From Chloroherpetonaceae bacterium (GTDB taxonomy: Bacteria; Bacteroidota; Chlorobiia; Chlorobiales; Thermochlorobacteraceae), in contig JANWWA010000013.1 in assembly GCA_025056565.1 (NCBI GenBank), positions 1 to 64,000 of the forward strand: a DNA stretch of 64,000 nucleotides. Direction: 5' to 3'. Of the stretch, positions 46,974 through 55,679 are shown one piece after another; positions within the stretch are counted from its first letter, which is position 1; every line of letters begins with the position of its first letter. The notes beneath the pieces were generated by a model that made no database searches, was not told the origin of the DNA, and worked only from the letters and a program-made list of their open reading frames with translations. The translations under genes and the position numbers were made by a program.

Positions 46974-47116
46974 CGTGGGGAATGAATTGACAGCAAATTG
47001 CGTTTTCAAGCGATGCTTTGCCAGAGTAAACCCCAGTTCAGCTTCTTTCGCTATAAGAAGCCAAAAAGAGGAGCGTCACTGAACTTTAACGCAACATAAA
47101 GACAGCGTAAAGCGAT

Positions 47117-48016
47117 ATGCGACAACTCAAAATTAGCCGACAGATTACAAATCGCGAGAGCGCCTCGCTAGACCGATATCTCCAAGAAATTGGAAAGTTC
47201 GAGCTTCTCACGGCACAAGATGAGATTGAGCTAACACGGAAAATCAAGCGTGGCGAGGGGAAGCCTGTGGACTCCAAGGAGTATAAGGAAGCTCGGCGCG
47301 CCTTAGAAAAGCTTATCAAGGCGAACTTGCGCTTTGTGGTGTCGGTTGCAAAGCAGTATCAAAATCAAGGTCTGTCGCTGGGCGACCTTATCAATGAAGG
47401 TAACCTCGGTCTCATCAAGGCTGCAAAGCGCTTCGATGAAACTCGTGGGTTCAAATTCATCTCATATGCGGTGTGGTGGATTCGTCAATCTATCCTGCAA
47501 GCCTTAGCCGAGCAGTCACGCATTGTACGCCTACCGCTGAACCGCGTAGGCACTCTCAACAAAATCGGCAAGGCATTTAGCCAGCTGGAGCAAGAATTTG
47601 AACGTGACCCCAGCACCGAAGAACTGGCGCAGATTCTGGATATGAATGCGGGCGAAATTACCGACACGCTGAAGATTGCTGGGCGACATATCTCGGTCGA
47701 TGCACCGTTTGCACAGGGCGACGACAATCGCCTGCTCGACGTGCTGCAAAATGACTCGCATCGCCCTGACCACGCACTCATTCGGGAATCACTTTCTATT
47801 GAAGTGGAGCGCTCGCTTTCGGCACTCTCGCCTCGTGAAGCCGATGTTATTCGCTCCTACTTCGGTATCGGAATGGAGAACCCCCTGACGCTGGAAGAAA
47901 TCGGCGAAAAGTTCAAGCTGACACGTGAGCGCGTGCGTCAAATCAAGGAAAAAGCCATTCGCCGTCTGCGCCATTCACCCTATGCAAATGTGCTGAAAGA
48001 GTATATCGGCGAGTAG
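47117..48016 (+). CDS. rpoD: Primary sigma factor (RpoD/SigA)
   Basis: This 299-residue sigma-70 factor is the short form used in Bacteroidota/Chlorobiota, lacking most of region 1.1. Region 1.2 is [20 protein letters not shown]; region 2 has [40 protein letters not shown] and [11 protein letters not shown]. Region 4 is complete with [21 protein letters not shown] strong terminator follows the stop. It is probably the housekeeping sigma factor. Confidence 0.95.
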   Translation: MRQLKISRQITNRESASLDRYLQEIGKFELLTAQDEIELTRKIKRGEGKPVDSKEYKEARRALEKLIKANLRFVVSVAKQYQNQGLSLGDLINEGNLGLIKAAKRFDETRGFKFISYAVWWIRQSILQALAEQSRIVRLPLNRVGTLNKIGKAFSQLEQEFERDPSTEELAQILDMNAGEITDTLKIAGRHISVDAPFAQGDDNRLLDVLQNDSHRPDHALIRESLSIEVERSLSALSPREADVIRSYFGIGMENPLTLEEIGEKFKLTRERVRQIKEKAIRRLRHSPYANVLKEYIGE

Positions 48017-48035
48017 CCTTGTCTCAATACATCAG

Positions 48036-48065
48036 AGGAGCCAGCAGCCCGCTGGCTCCTTTTTT
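48036..48065 (+). terminator. Strong intrinsic terminator after rpoD
   Basis: AGGAGCCAGC (48036-48045) pairs perfectly with GCTGGCTCCT (48051-48060) around the 5-nt loop AGCCC, followed directly by TTTTT (48061-48065). It lies 20 bases after the rpoD stop. Confidence 0.93.
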
Positions 48066-48195
48066 ACCTACTCTGCGCAAAAATAGGCTGCAAAAAATTT
48101 CCCGCTTCCGTATTTTTGAGAAAACCACCTTGTTTTTCGGCGCACAAAGAGGCTGAGTCAATTTCGGCTTTGCGCTGCCTAATTAAACACTTTGC

Positions 48196-49680
48196 GTGGT
48201 GTCCAAGCTCTATTCATCTTATCGCACGCTCCGTGAAAAGCTGCTGGCTGGAGCAACAAGCTGCAAGCAGGTTGTGCAGCAATATCTTGCGCAGATTGAA
48301 CAGCAAGCGCATCTCAATGCTTTTATCTCGGTCTTCAAGGACCAAGCGCTTGAGCGAGCCAGAGCGCTGGATGAAAAACTCAGCTCTGGTGCCAGCGTCG
48401 GTAAGCTATTTGGTCTGCCTATTGCCATTAAGGACAACATCGCAGTTGCCAATGAACGGCTCACTTGCGCCTCCAAAATTCTCTCTAACTTTGTCAGCAT
48501 TTACCATGCCACTGCCGTCGAGCGACTGCTTTCTGAGGATGCCATCATCTTAGGCAAGACCAACTTGGACGAGTTTGCGATGGGCAGCTCGAATGAAAAC
48601 TCCTACTTTGGCGCCGCAAAAAACCCCATCAACCCTGAATATGTAACTGGCGGCAGTTCAGGTGGCTCTGCCGCAGCAGTTGCTGCAGAGTGCGCACTGG
48701 TTGCATTAGGTTCTGACACTGGCGGCTCTGTGCGTCAGCCCGCTTCGTTCTGCAACGTGGTGGGCATTAAGCCGACATATGGCAGGGTTTCGCGCTATGG
48801 CTTGGTTGCATTTGCTTCATCATTCGACCAGATTGGCGTTTTTTCAAGGACGGTGGAAGATGCCGCACTGGTCTTAGAGGTCATTGCAGGCGAAGACCCT
48901 AAAGATGCGACTTCTTCTAATCAGCCCGTGCCGCACTATGCTGGCGAGATGAAATTTGGTGATACCATTTCCCGAATTGCGGAATTGGCGCCTCGTGTGA
49001 AAGGCTTAGAGCTTAGGGGCTTAAAAATTGGTGTCCCTAAGGAGTTCTTTACAGATGCCTTAGACAAAGAAGTTGCGGGGATAATTAGAGCTGCCTTAGA
49101 CAAACTGGTTGAGAAGGGTGCGACCTTAGTTGATATTTCATTGCCTTACTCGGAGTATGCGCTTGCAGCTTACTACATTCTTGCCACGGCTGAGGCTTCG
49201 TCGAATTTAGCGCGCTATGATGGCGCACGCTACGGATACCGCAGCGAAAATGCTAGTGATGTCAGCGAGATGTATGTGCGCTCCCGTAGTGAGGGCTTTG
49301 GCGTGGAAGTCAAGCGGCGTATTATGCTCGGCACATATGTGCTCTCTGCTGGATACTACGACGCTTACTACAAGAAAGCCCAGAAGGTGCGTCGCCTTAT
49401 CCGAGAGGACTACCGCAACGCCTTCAAGGAAGTCGATGTGATTGTCTCGCCTACTTCGCCTTTTCCACCGTTCAAGCTGGGCGAAAAATTGAGCGACCCC
49501 TTGCAGATGTATTTAGCTGACATCTACACTGTGCCGATGAACTTAGCGGGCGTGCCCGCTATCAGTGTGCCTGCTGGTTTTACGGCACAGGGCTTGCCAG
49601 TCGGCATACAGTTTGTCGCAGATCTTTTTGCCGAAACCACCTTGTTTCAAGTGGCGCACGCATTGGAGACGCTTGCCTGA
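48196..49680 (+). CDS. gatA: Aspartyl/glutamyl-tRNA amidotransferase subunit A
   Basis: GatA is the amidase that supplies ammonia to convert Glu-tRNA(Gln) (and Asp-tRNA(Asn)). The 494-residue amidase-signature protein has the Ser-cisSer-Lys triad: [14 protein letters not shown] (Lys), [14 protein letters not shown] and [20 protein letters not shown]. It opens with consecutive GTG codons (48196, 48199); no ATG fits. gatB and gatC are not nearby, so the genes are dispersed, as in many species. sucD follows 41 bp later. Confidence 0.95.
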   Translation: MVSKLYSSYRTLREKLLAGATSCKQVVQQYLAQIEQQAHLNAFISVFKDQALERARALDEKLSSGASVGKLFGLPIAIKDNIAVANERLTCASKILSNFVSIYHATAVERLLSEDAIILGKTNLDEFAMGSSNENSYFGAAKNPINPEYVTGGSSGGSAAAVAAECALVALGSDTGGSVRQPASFCNVVGIKPTYGRVSRYGLVAFASSFDQIGVFSRTVEDAALVLEVIAGEDPKDATSSNQPVPHYAGEMKFGDTISRIAELAPRVKGLELRGLKIGVPKEFFTDALDKEVAGIIRAALDKLVEKGATLVDISLPYSEYALAAYYILATAEASSNLARYDGARYGYRSENASDVSEMYVRSRSEGFGVEVKRRIMLGTYVLSAGYYDAYYKKAQKVRRLIREDYRNAFKEVDVIVSPTSPFPPFKLGEKLSDPLQMYLADIYTVPMNLAGVPAISVPAGFTAQGLPVGIQFVADLFAETTLFQVAHALETLA

Positions 49681-49721
49681 GCCTTCGGTGCCGTGCCCAA
49701 TCAATTAAAAAACACCCAACC

Positions 49722-50636
49722 ATGAGCATCTTAGTCAGCAGAGAAACCCGACTTGTGGTGCAAGGCATCACTGGTAATGAAGGCACTTTTCATGCCTCGC
49801 AAATGCTGGAGTATGGCAGACAGTTTGGGGTGGATTACCTCGTGGCTGGCGTTACGCCGGGCAAAGGTGGAATGATGTATGCGGGCAATGAAAAAGATCG
49901 ATTCATTCGTGAAGTGCCTGTCTACAACACGGTGCGCGAGGCTGTTGCAGCGCAGAAGGTCAACACTTCTATCATCTATGTGCCTGCACCCTTTGCAGCT
50001 GATGCGATTATGGAAGCTGCTGAAGCGGGCATTGAGCTGATTGTGTGTATCACCGAAGGCATTCCCACTGCCGATATGATGAAAGCATATTGGTTTGTCA
50101 AGGAAAAAGGCGCCGTGTTAGTCGGCCCCAATTGCCCGGGCGTGATTACCCCAGAGGAAGCAAAGGTAGGTATTATGCCCGGTTTTATTTTCAAGAAAGG
50201 TCACATTGGCGTGATTTCTCGCAGCGGCACCCTTACTTACGAATCTGTCTCGCAACTGACGAAACTTGGTTTAGGGCAGTCGACTTGCATCGGCATTGGC
50301 GGCGACCCAATTATCGGGACGCGCTTTATTGATGCGGTTAAGATGTTTGCCAAAGATAGGGACACTGAAGCACTGGTCATTATTGGTGAAATTGGCGGCA
50401 ATGCCGAAGAAGAAGCGGCTGCTTACATCAAGCGTCATTACAAAAAGCCTGTTGTCGGCTTCATTGCAGGACGCACTGCACCGCCCGGCAGACGAATGGG
50501 ACACGCAGGCGCAATTGTCTCAGGTGGGAAAGGCACAGCTGCCGAAAAATTCGAGGCAATGAGAAAAGCTGGTATCCACATTGTGGAAAACCCTGCGGAC
50601 ATCGGTGAGACAATGCGCCATGTCTTGGGTCGCTAA
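49722..50636 (+). CDS. sucD: Succinyl-CoA synthetase alpha subunit
   Basis: SucD is a 304-residue subunit of succinyl-CoA synthetase, which interconverts succinyl-CoA and succinate in the oxidative or reductive TCA cycle. The CoA-binding fold has [52 protein letters not shown] and [15 protein letters not shown], and the phosphohistidine is in [20 protein letters not shown]. The beta subunit sucC is not adjacent. A highly structured sequence begins a few bases after the stop. Confidence 0.96.
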   Translation: MSILVSRETRLVVQGITGNEGTFHASQMLEYGRQFGVDYLVAGVTPGKGGMMYAGNEKDRFIREVPVYNTVREAVAAQKVNTSIIYVPAPFAADAIMEAAEAGIELIVCITEGIPTADMMKAYWFVKEKGAVLVGPNCPGVITPEEAKVGIMPGFIFKKGHIGVISRSGTLTYESVSQLTKLGLGQSTCIGIGGDPIIGTRFIDAVKMFAKDRDTEALVIIGEIGGNAEEEAAAYIKRHYKKPVVGFIAGRTAPPGRRMGHAGAIVSGGKGTAAEKFEAMRKAGIHIVENPADIGETMRHVLGR

Positions 50637-50646
50637 TTCCCACTCT

Positions 50647-50733
50647 CGAACAAGAAAAGGAGGCATCGCCCCCTTGTTCGTGCAAGTGCCTCTGGGGGTA
50701 AGGCACGTTGCGAACCAATGCCCCCTTTTCTTG
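50647..50733. ncRNA. Candidate structured RNA element after sucD
   Basis: An outer stem pairs 50651-50666 with 50718-50733 (16 bp, one mismatch). Inside it 50676-50691 pairs with 50701-50715, with a 2-nt bulge at 50681-50682 and a 1-nt bulge at 50707, closing a 9-nt loop. Five G's in that loop (50694-50698) are complementary to CCCCC at 50669-50673, which could form a pseudoknot. A competing hairpin, CGAACAAG (50647-50654) with CTTGTTCG (50673-50680), uses strands of both stems. It may be a riboswitch-like or attenuator element, a terminator of sucD, or a repeat element; the orientation is unknown. Confidence 0.5.
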
Positions 50734-50765
50734 GCTGCGAAGATAGAAACGCACCCTTAGCCTAG

Positions 50766-50795
50766 ACCTAAGAAAAACCTAAGACAAAGCTAAGC
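50766..50795. promoter_or_regulatory. Three direct repeats at 11-bp spacing (Pho-box/OmpR-like operator)
   Basis: ACCTAAGA at 50766, ACCTAAGA at 50777 and AGCTAAGC at 50788 repeat with an exact 11-bp period (8-bp unit plus 3-bp spacer), about one helix turn. A degenerate fourth copy may lie at 50755. This geometry is known for binding sites of PhoB/OmpR-type response regulators, including the cyanobacterial Pho box. It is about 100 bases upstream of the permease gene at 50899. No promoter was assigned with confidence. Confidence 0.5.
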
Positions 50796-50898
50796 AAGTG
50801 AGCGCGCTCTCTCGTTGCTGTGAAACTTCCTTACTCGGAACATCTTTTCAGAGCTTGGCGTTAGGGCAGCGTCCTGCGGGAAAAGGTCGTTGCATAAT

Positions 50899-53475
50899 AT
50901 GATGCTTCTTAAAATTTTCTGGCAAGTCAGTTTGCGCCACGCTCGGAACGAGTGGGGCAAGTTTCTGCTCTCTGTTTTTGGCATTGCTGTTGGCGTTGCA
51001 GTGTTTCTCTCCATTCGCCTCTCGAATCATTCCGCATATAAGTCATTTGAAAGCACAATCGATCAAGTCAATGGCAAAGCCAATGCGCAGGTGCAGTCCA
51101 AAAGTGGCACGGAATTTTCCCAGAGCGTTTTTCGGCAGATTATTGCGCTAAAAGACCGCCTGCCAGCTCTAAAAGCGGCTACGCCTGTTACGGAACAGAC
51201 GACGCGCCCTAAGGGCATTAGCGAAACGCTCATTGTGCTGGGCATAGATATCTTCTCCGACCGTGCCTTCCGCACCTACGAAGACCTTGACGGCGCTGAT
51301 AGCGATACCTTTCTTCGCTTTTTGCTCGAGCCGAATACGCTCATCGTCTCGCAGCAATTTGCTGCACGCAACCACCTAAAAAAGGGCGATACTCTTGAGC
51401 TTTTGGCAAATGGCGTGCTGAAGCCCGTGAAGATTATCGGCGTGTTCAAAACTGATAGACCCACGAGTGAAGTCGCAAACTCCTTCGCCGTGATGGATAT
51501 TGAACAAGCGCAGCGTCTCTTTGGCAAGGAAGGCAAACTTGACAAGATTGACTTAATCATCAGCGAGGCTGAAAGCGCACGCCTCAAAGCCTACCTCTCA
51601 GAAGTCTTGCCGCCTGATGTGGAAGTAGTTTCAGCGAAAAATCGTGGTGAGCAAGTTGCCAAAATGCTGGCGGCTTTTGAAATGAACTTAGCTGCATTGG
51701 CATTCATCAGCCTGCTGGTGGCAATGTTTCTCATCTACAACACGATTACAACCAACGCAATTCGCCGCCGCCGTGAAATCGGTATTTTGCGTGCTTTGGG
51801 GCTTAGCGCATGGGAGGTCTTTTCGCTCTTCCTGCTGGAAGCAGCACTCATCGGCATTCTTGGCAGCGCAGTTGGGCTTGCACTTGGGATTGCGCTGGCT
51901 CACTATACCCTGCAAAGCATTGCTGAGACCATTTCGGCCCTTTACATCTATGTCGCCGCAACGGCTGTGCGCGTCGAACCGTCGCTGCTTCTTGCGGCAT
52001 TCAGCGTCGGGGTGATGGCCTCTATTGTCTCTGCACTTTTTCCTGCGTGGGAAGTCTTCAAAGTGCACCCACGAGAGACCTTTCACATTCAAGCTTTTGA
52101 GCAGCGCACGACACTTAATCTCAAGCGCATTTTAGCCATCAGCCTCGTGCTTCTGATGATGGGCATTGTGCTTGCTCAGTTGCCGAGCGTAGGTGGCAAA
52201 CCCATTTTTGGCTATGCATCGGCTATTTGTGCTATTCTCGGCTTTGCGCTGCTTTCACCAGAGTTTATTGCACTATCGCGCCCGTTCTTTGAGCGCATAG
52301 CGTATCGCATTTTCGGCATTGAAGGCAAGCTGGCTGCCAGTAACCTTGCCGACTCATTGAACCGTGCGGCTACTGCAGTGAGCGCATTGATGGTTGCAGT
52401 GGCGATGCTTATCGGGATTAGCGTGATGGTCGGCAGTTTTCGCCAAACAGTGATTTACTGGGTGGAGCAAACACTGAAAGCCGATGTGTTCATTGCGCCT
52501 GCTGAGCGATTTGGCGTTGGGGCTCAGGCTCCGATTTCACGGGAGGTTTTAGAATATGTGGCAGCGCTTCCTGAAACCAAAGCAGTTGACGCTTTCTCTT
52601 CCCGAGCGATTCGACTCAATGGCGAACCCACTGTGCTTTGTGCGCCAAACTTTGAGACCGTCCTGAAGTGCACGCAACTGCTTTTTCGCAAGGGCGACGG
52701 CAAAGCAATTTTGAAGGAAGTGGTTGAAAACGAGCATTCGCTTGTGGTTACAGAGGTCTTCTCCAACCGATTTGGATACAAGGAAGGCGACTCGCTTACG
52801 CTGGTTTCACCTACGGGAGTGCATAAGTTTCGCATCGCTGGTGTCTATTACGACTATGCGTCTGATAGGGGGCTAATTGCCTTGCATCGCCCGCATTTTG
52901 AAAAATTCTGGCGCGATGAAAAAATCAATAGCATCGGCGTCTACCTGCATAACCCCTCGCAGGCTGAGCGTATTGTGCAGCGCATTCGTGAAGCGTTTGC
53001 AGAGCGTGCGCCAATTTTGGTCTACTCCAACTCGGGTCTGCGCGCCCGTGTGCTAAATGTCTTTGACCAAACTTTCGCTATCACCTACGCCCTGCAATTT
53101 GTGGCCATGGCTGTAGCCGCAATGGGGGTGATTAGTGCGCTAACCGCTATCATTTTTGAGCGGCGGCGAGAAATCGGGGTTTTGCGTTCCATTGGTGCCA
53201 GCGCTGAGCAAGTGCGCAACATCACCTTGATAGAAGCCTTCCTGATGGGAATTTTGGCATCGGCGTTGGGAATTGCTTGTGGGTTTGTGCTGGCGCTGAT
53301 TTTGATTTACGTCATCAACTTGCAATCGTTTGGCTGGACGATTCAAGTGCATTTGCCTACCAATACAATTCTTGCCGCTACGGCACTGGTTATATGCACC
53401 GCGCTGCTTTCGGGCTGGATTCCTGCGCGCTATGCTATGCGTCTTGCGATTGCTGAACAAGTGCGCTTCGAGTGA
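50899..53475 (+). CDS. FtsX-like ABC transporter permease (two FtsX domains)
   Basis: This is an 858-residue inner-membrane permease. An N-terminal helix (WGKFLLSVFGIAVGVAVFLS) is followed by a MacB-type periplasmic domain, a first FtsX domain near residues 260-385 (FLIYNTITTNAIRRRREIGI, LRALGLSAWEVFSLFLLEAA), middle helices, a second periplasmic domain and a C-terminal FtsX domain (IIFERRREIGVLRSIGASAE). This is the ten-helix layout of YbbP-like permeases that export lipids or lipoprotein-related substrates with a LolD-type ATPase. That ATPase is not in the window. The ATG at 50899 is preferred over a TTG three codons earlier. It overlaps the convergent Uma2 gene by 46 bp. Confidence 0.9.
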   Translation: MMLLKIFWQVSLRHARNEWGKFLLSVFGIAVGVAVFLSIRLSNHSAYKSFESTIDQVNGKANAQVQSKSGTEFSQSVFRQIIALKDRLPALKAATPVTEQTTRPKGISETLIVLGIDIFSDRAFRTYEDLDGADSDTFLRFLLEPNTLIVSQQFAARNHLKKGDTLELLANGVLKPVKIIGVFKTDRPTSEVANSFAVMDIEQAQRLFGKEGKLDKIDLIISEAESARLKAYLSEVLPPDVEVVSAKNRGEQVAKMLAAFEMNLAALAFISLLVAMFLIYNTITTNAIRRRREIGILRALGLSAWEVFSLFLLEAALIGILGSAVGLALGIALAHYTLQSIAETISALYIYVAATAVRVEPSLLLAAFSVGVMASIVSALFPAWEVFKVHPRETFHIQAFEQRTTLNLKRILAISLVLLMMGIVLAQLPSVGGKPIFGYASAICAILGFALLSPEFIALSRPFFERIAYRIFGIEGKLAASNLADSLNRAATAVSALMVAVAMLIGISVMVGSFRQTVIYWVEQTLKADVFIAPAERFGVGAQAPISREVLEYVAALPETKAVDAFSSRAIRLNGEPTVLCAPNFETVLKCTQLLFRKGDGKAILKEVVENEHSLVVTEVFSNRFGYKEGDSLTLVSPTGVHKFRIAGVYYDYASDRGLIALHRPHFEKFWRDEKINSIGVYLHNPSQAERIVQRIREAFAERAPILVYSNSGLRARVLNVFDQTFAITYALQFVAMAVAAMGVISALTAIIFERRREIGVLRSIGASAEQVRNITLIEAFLMGILASALGIACGFVLALILIYVINLQSFGWTIQVHLPTNTILAATALVICTALLSGWIPARYAMRLAIAEQVRFE

Positions 53476-54038
53476 GACATTAGGAAGCCAAACAAGGCTT
53501 TAAGCTCTACGAAGAAGCCTTGCAAGAGGGCGGAAGCGACGGTGCCTTCTACAGCTGCTGCTGAGTAAAGCTCATAGCCTTTTGCTGTGAGCTGATAGAC
53601 TTCTACTGTTGTGTTCTGCGCATCAGTTAGCCAGTATTCGGCAATGCCTGCGCGCTCATAAAGTTTGAGCTTGCTGGTGCGGTCGCGCACGGCGGTGGTC
53701 GGCAAGAGAATCTCTGCCACAAGGTCTGGCGCACCGACAATGCCATCATTGGTAATTAGCGAGCGCTTGGCATCGGAGAGAAAAAGCACATCGGGCTGCA
53801 CCAAGTTGTAGTCATCAAGAAAGACATCAACGGGAGCGTAGAGCACGACTCCCAAGCCCTTCTCTCGCACAAACTGGTTAAGCGCACTAAAGAAGTTTGC
53901 AGAGACAATCTGGTGTTTTGGTGCTGGAGCTGCTTTTTTCACAATTTCTCCGTCAATCAGTTCGTAGTAAGTGGGGTCTTCGGGGAAGTCCATTTCCAGA
54001 AATTCTCGCCATGTAATGCGTTGCGTCAGTGTATCCAT
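53430..54038 (-). CDS. Uma2-family nuclease-fold protein (DUF820)
   Basis: This is a 202-residue protein of the Uma2/DUF820 family with a PD-(D/E)XK restriction-like fold. Key segments are TWREFLEMDFPEDPTYYELI, DGEIVKKAAPAPKHQIVSAN, VFLDDYNLVQPDVLFLSD and the catalytic core APDLVAEILLPTTAVRD ... KLKLYERAGIAEYWLTD, with the Asp/Glu/Lys residues present. The family is greatly expanded in cyanobacteria and other phototrophs, and its biological role is unknown. The ATG at 54038 is chosen; the longer upstream frame is shadow sequence over bchZ. It is divergent from bchZ with 78 bp between starts. Confidence 0.88.
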   Translation of the reverse strand: MDTLTQRITWREFLEMDFPEDPTYYELIDGEIVKKAAPAPKHQIVSANFFSALNQFVREKGLGVVLYAPVDVFLDDYNLVQPDVLFLSDAKRSLITNDGIVGAPDLVAEILLPTTAVRDRTSKLKLYERAGIAEYWLTDAQNTTVEVYQLTAKGYELYSAAAVEGTVASALLQGFFVELKALFGFLMSHSKRTCSAIARRIA

Positions 54039-54116
54039 CGCTGTGAAAAGTTTTCTTCTCTGGCGTATCTTTTCATTGAAGATAGTGCTTTCAACAACAT
54101 TTCCAACTTTTGCAGT

Positions 54117-55526
54117 ATGCCGAAAATTATTCGTGATGAATCGACCACCAGCTCTTACTGGGCGGCTGTCAATACGCTGGGGGCTTTGCCTGATGTGCAC
54201 ATTATTGCGGACGCACCGATTGGCTGCTACAATCTTGTCGGCGTTGCCGTTATTGACTACACCGATGCGATTCCATATCTGCGGAATTTTACGCCCACCG
54301 ACCTTACTGAAAAGGCTATCTCTACCAGCGGCACTGCCAGCATCACTAAAGAGACGATTGAAAAATTGCGTGGCACAGGCAAAACGCTGATTGTCATGTC
54401 CACTGCAGAAAGTGAAATGGTAGGCGCTGACCATACACAGATGCTCGCTGCACATTACCCTGACATCAAGTTTTTTCCCTCAAACTCTTTGCTCGAGGAC
54501 GAGTGGCAAGGGCGAGACCGTGTGTTAGCGTGGTGCTTTGACAACTACGATGATGGCAAACCTGCCAGTGTAGAAAAAGGCACAGTTAGCATTATCGGTC
54601 CCACCTACGGGTGCTTCAACTCTCCGTCAGATTTAGCTGAAGTGAAGCGTCTGATTCAAGGCGCAGGCGGCACAGTAAAGAAAGTCTTCCCAATGGAATC
54701 GCGCCTTGCAGACATTTCTGAACTGAAGCATAGTGATGTGATTGTGGTCATGTATGAGGAATTTGGTAAAAGCCTTGCAGAGAAATTAAATCGCCCCATT
54801 CTTTACGCACCGTTTGGGCTGTATGCCACTGAGCAATTTATCCGTGATTTAGGCAAACTCTTGGGCACCTCTGACCAAGCTGAGCGCTTCATTAAGCAAG
54901 AAAAGCACACCACACTGAAACTGATTTGGGACTTGTGGCGCGGCCCACAGTCGGAGTGGTTTCCAACTGTGAATTTTGCTGTGTGTGCTGCTCGCACTTA
55001 CGCCAAAGGCTTAAAGACTTTGCTGGCTGATGAATTAGGAATGACATGTGTCTTTGCCGAAGAGTCTGCCAAGGCGGATAACACTGAAATTCGAAGACGC
55101 CTGCACGAAGCACCACCGCAAATTATGTTCGGCAGAATTGTCGATAAGATGTATCTCGCCGAAGTGAATGCGAAGACATACTTCATTCAGTCAGCGTATC
55201 CGGGACCGTTCGTGCGGCGCGCATTAGGCACACCGTATATGGGCTTTTCAGGTGCTACCTATCTTGTGCAAGAAATTGTCAATATCCTTTACGATGTGCT
55301 CTTCCAGTTCTTGCCTTCGCACAAGCAAGGTGCGGAGTTTGTGCAGCCTGACAAGAAATTCATCTGGACAAAGGAAGCCAGTGAGATGCTGGCAGAACGC
55401 ACTCGACGGGCTCCCTTCATTTCGCAGATTTCTTTTAGCCGTGAGCTAAAAACGAAAGCGGAGCTTTACGCACAAAAGCACGGATTGGACACTATCACGC
55501 CTGAGATTCTTGCCCAGATTAGCTAA
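54117..55526 (+). CDS. bchZ: Chlorophyllide a reductase subunit Z
   Basis: BchZ with BchY forms the catalytic NifDK-like part of chlorophyllide oxidoreductase (COR), which makes 3-vinyl bacteriochlorophyllide for bacteriochlorophyll a. The 469-residue protein has the N-terminal SSYWAAVNTLGALPDVHIIA, the cluster-ligand segment DAPIGCYNLVGVAVIDYTDA (Cys 37), GTVSIIGPTYGCFNSPSDL and the late TPYMGFSGATYLVQEIVN, matching BchZ and not BchB/ChlB. The ATG at 54117 begins MPKIIRDES. bchX and bchY are not in the window, so the COR genes are dispersed. Confidence 0.93.
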   Translation: MPKIIRDESTTSSYWAAVNTLGALPDVHIIADAPIGCYNLVGVAVIDYTDAIPYLRNFTPTDLTEKAISTSGTASITKETIEKLRGTGKTLIVMSTAESEMVGADHTQMLAAHYPDIKFFPSNSLLEDEWQGRDRVLAWCFDNYDDGKPASVEKGTVSIIGPTYGCFNSPSDLAEVKRLIQGAGGTVKKVFPMESRLADISELKHSDVIVVMYEEFGKSLAEKLNRPILYAPFGLYATEQFIRDLGKLLGTSDQAERFIKQEKHTTLKLIWDLWRGPQSEWFPTVNFAVCAARTYAKGLKTLLADELGMTCVFAEESAKADNTEIRRRLHEAPPQIMFGRIVDKMYLAEVNAKTYFIQSAYPGPFVRRALGTPYMGFSGATYLVQEIVNILYDVLFQFLPSHKQGAEFVQPDKKFIWTKEASEMLAERTRRAPFISQISFSRELKTKAELYAQKHGLDTITPEILAQIS

Positions 55527-55679
55527 GCGATTTCGGCTTAGGCATTCTCGCCTACTGTCTCTCTTATGAGGGCTTACTTAGCGCATTCTGCCCGTCTACT
55601 CTCTGGGCTAAACCTGTGTTTGCTAATGCTCGTAATTTTCTTTTGCTGTCTTCTGCTGAAAACAAACGGATGGTACAGT

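Noticed and set aside
50461-50754. 97-codon minus-strand frame over the end of sucD
   Set aside because: It is antisense to conserved sucD and runs through the structured element; a shadow frame.
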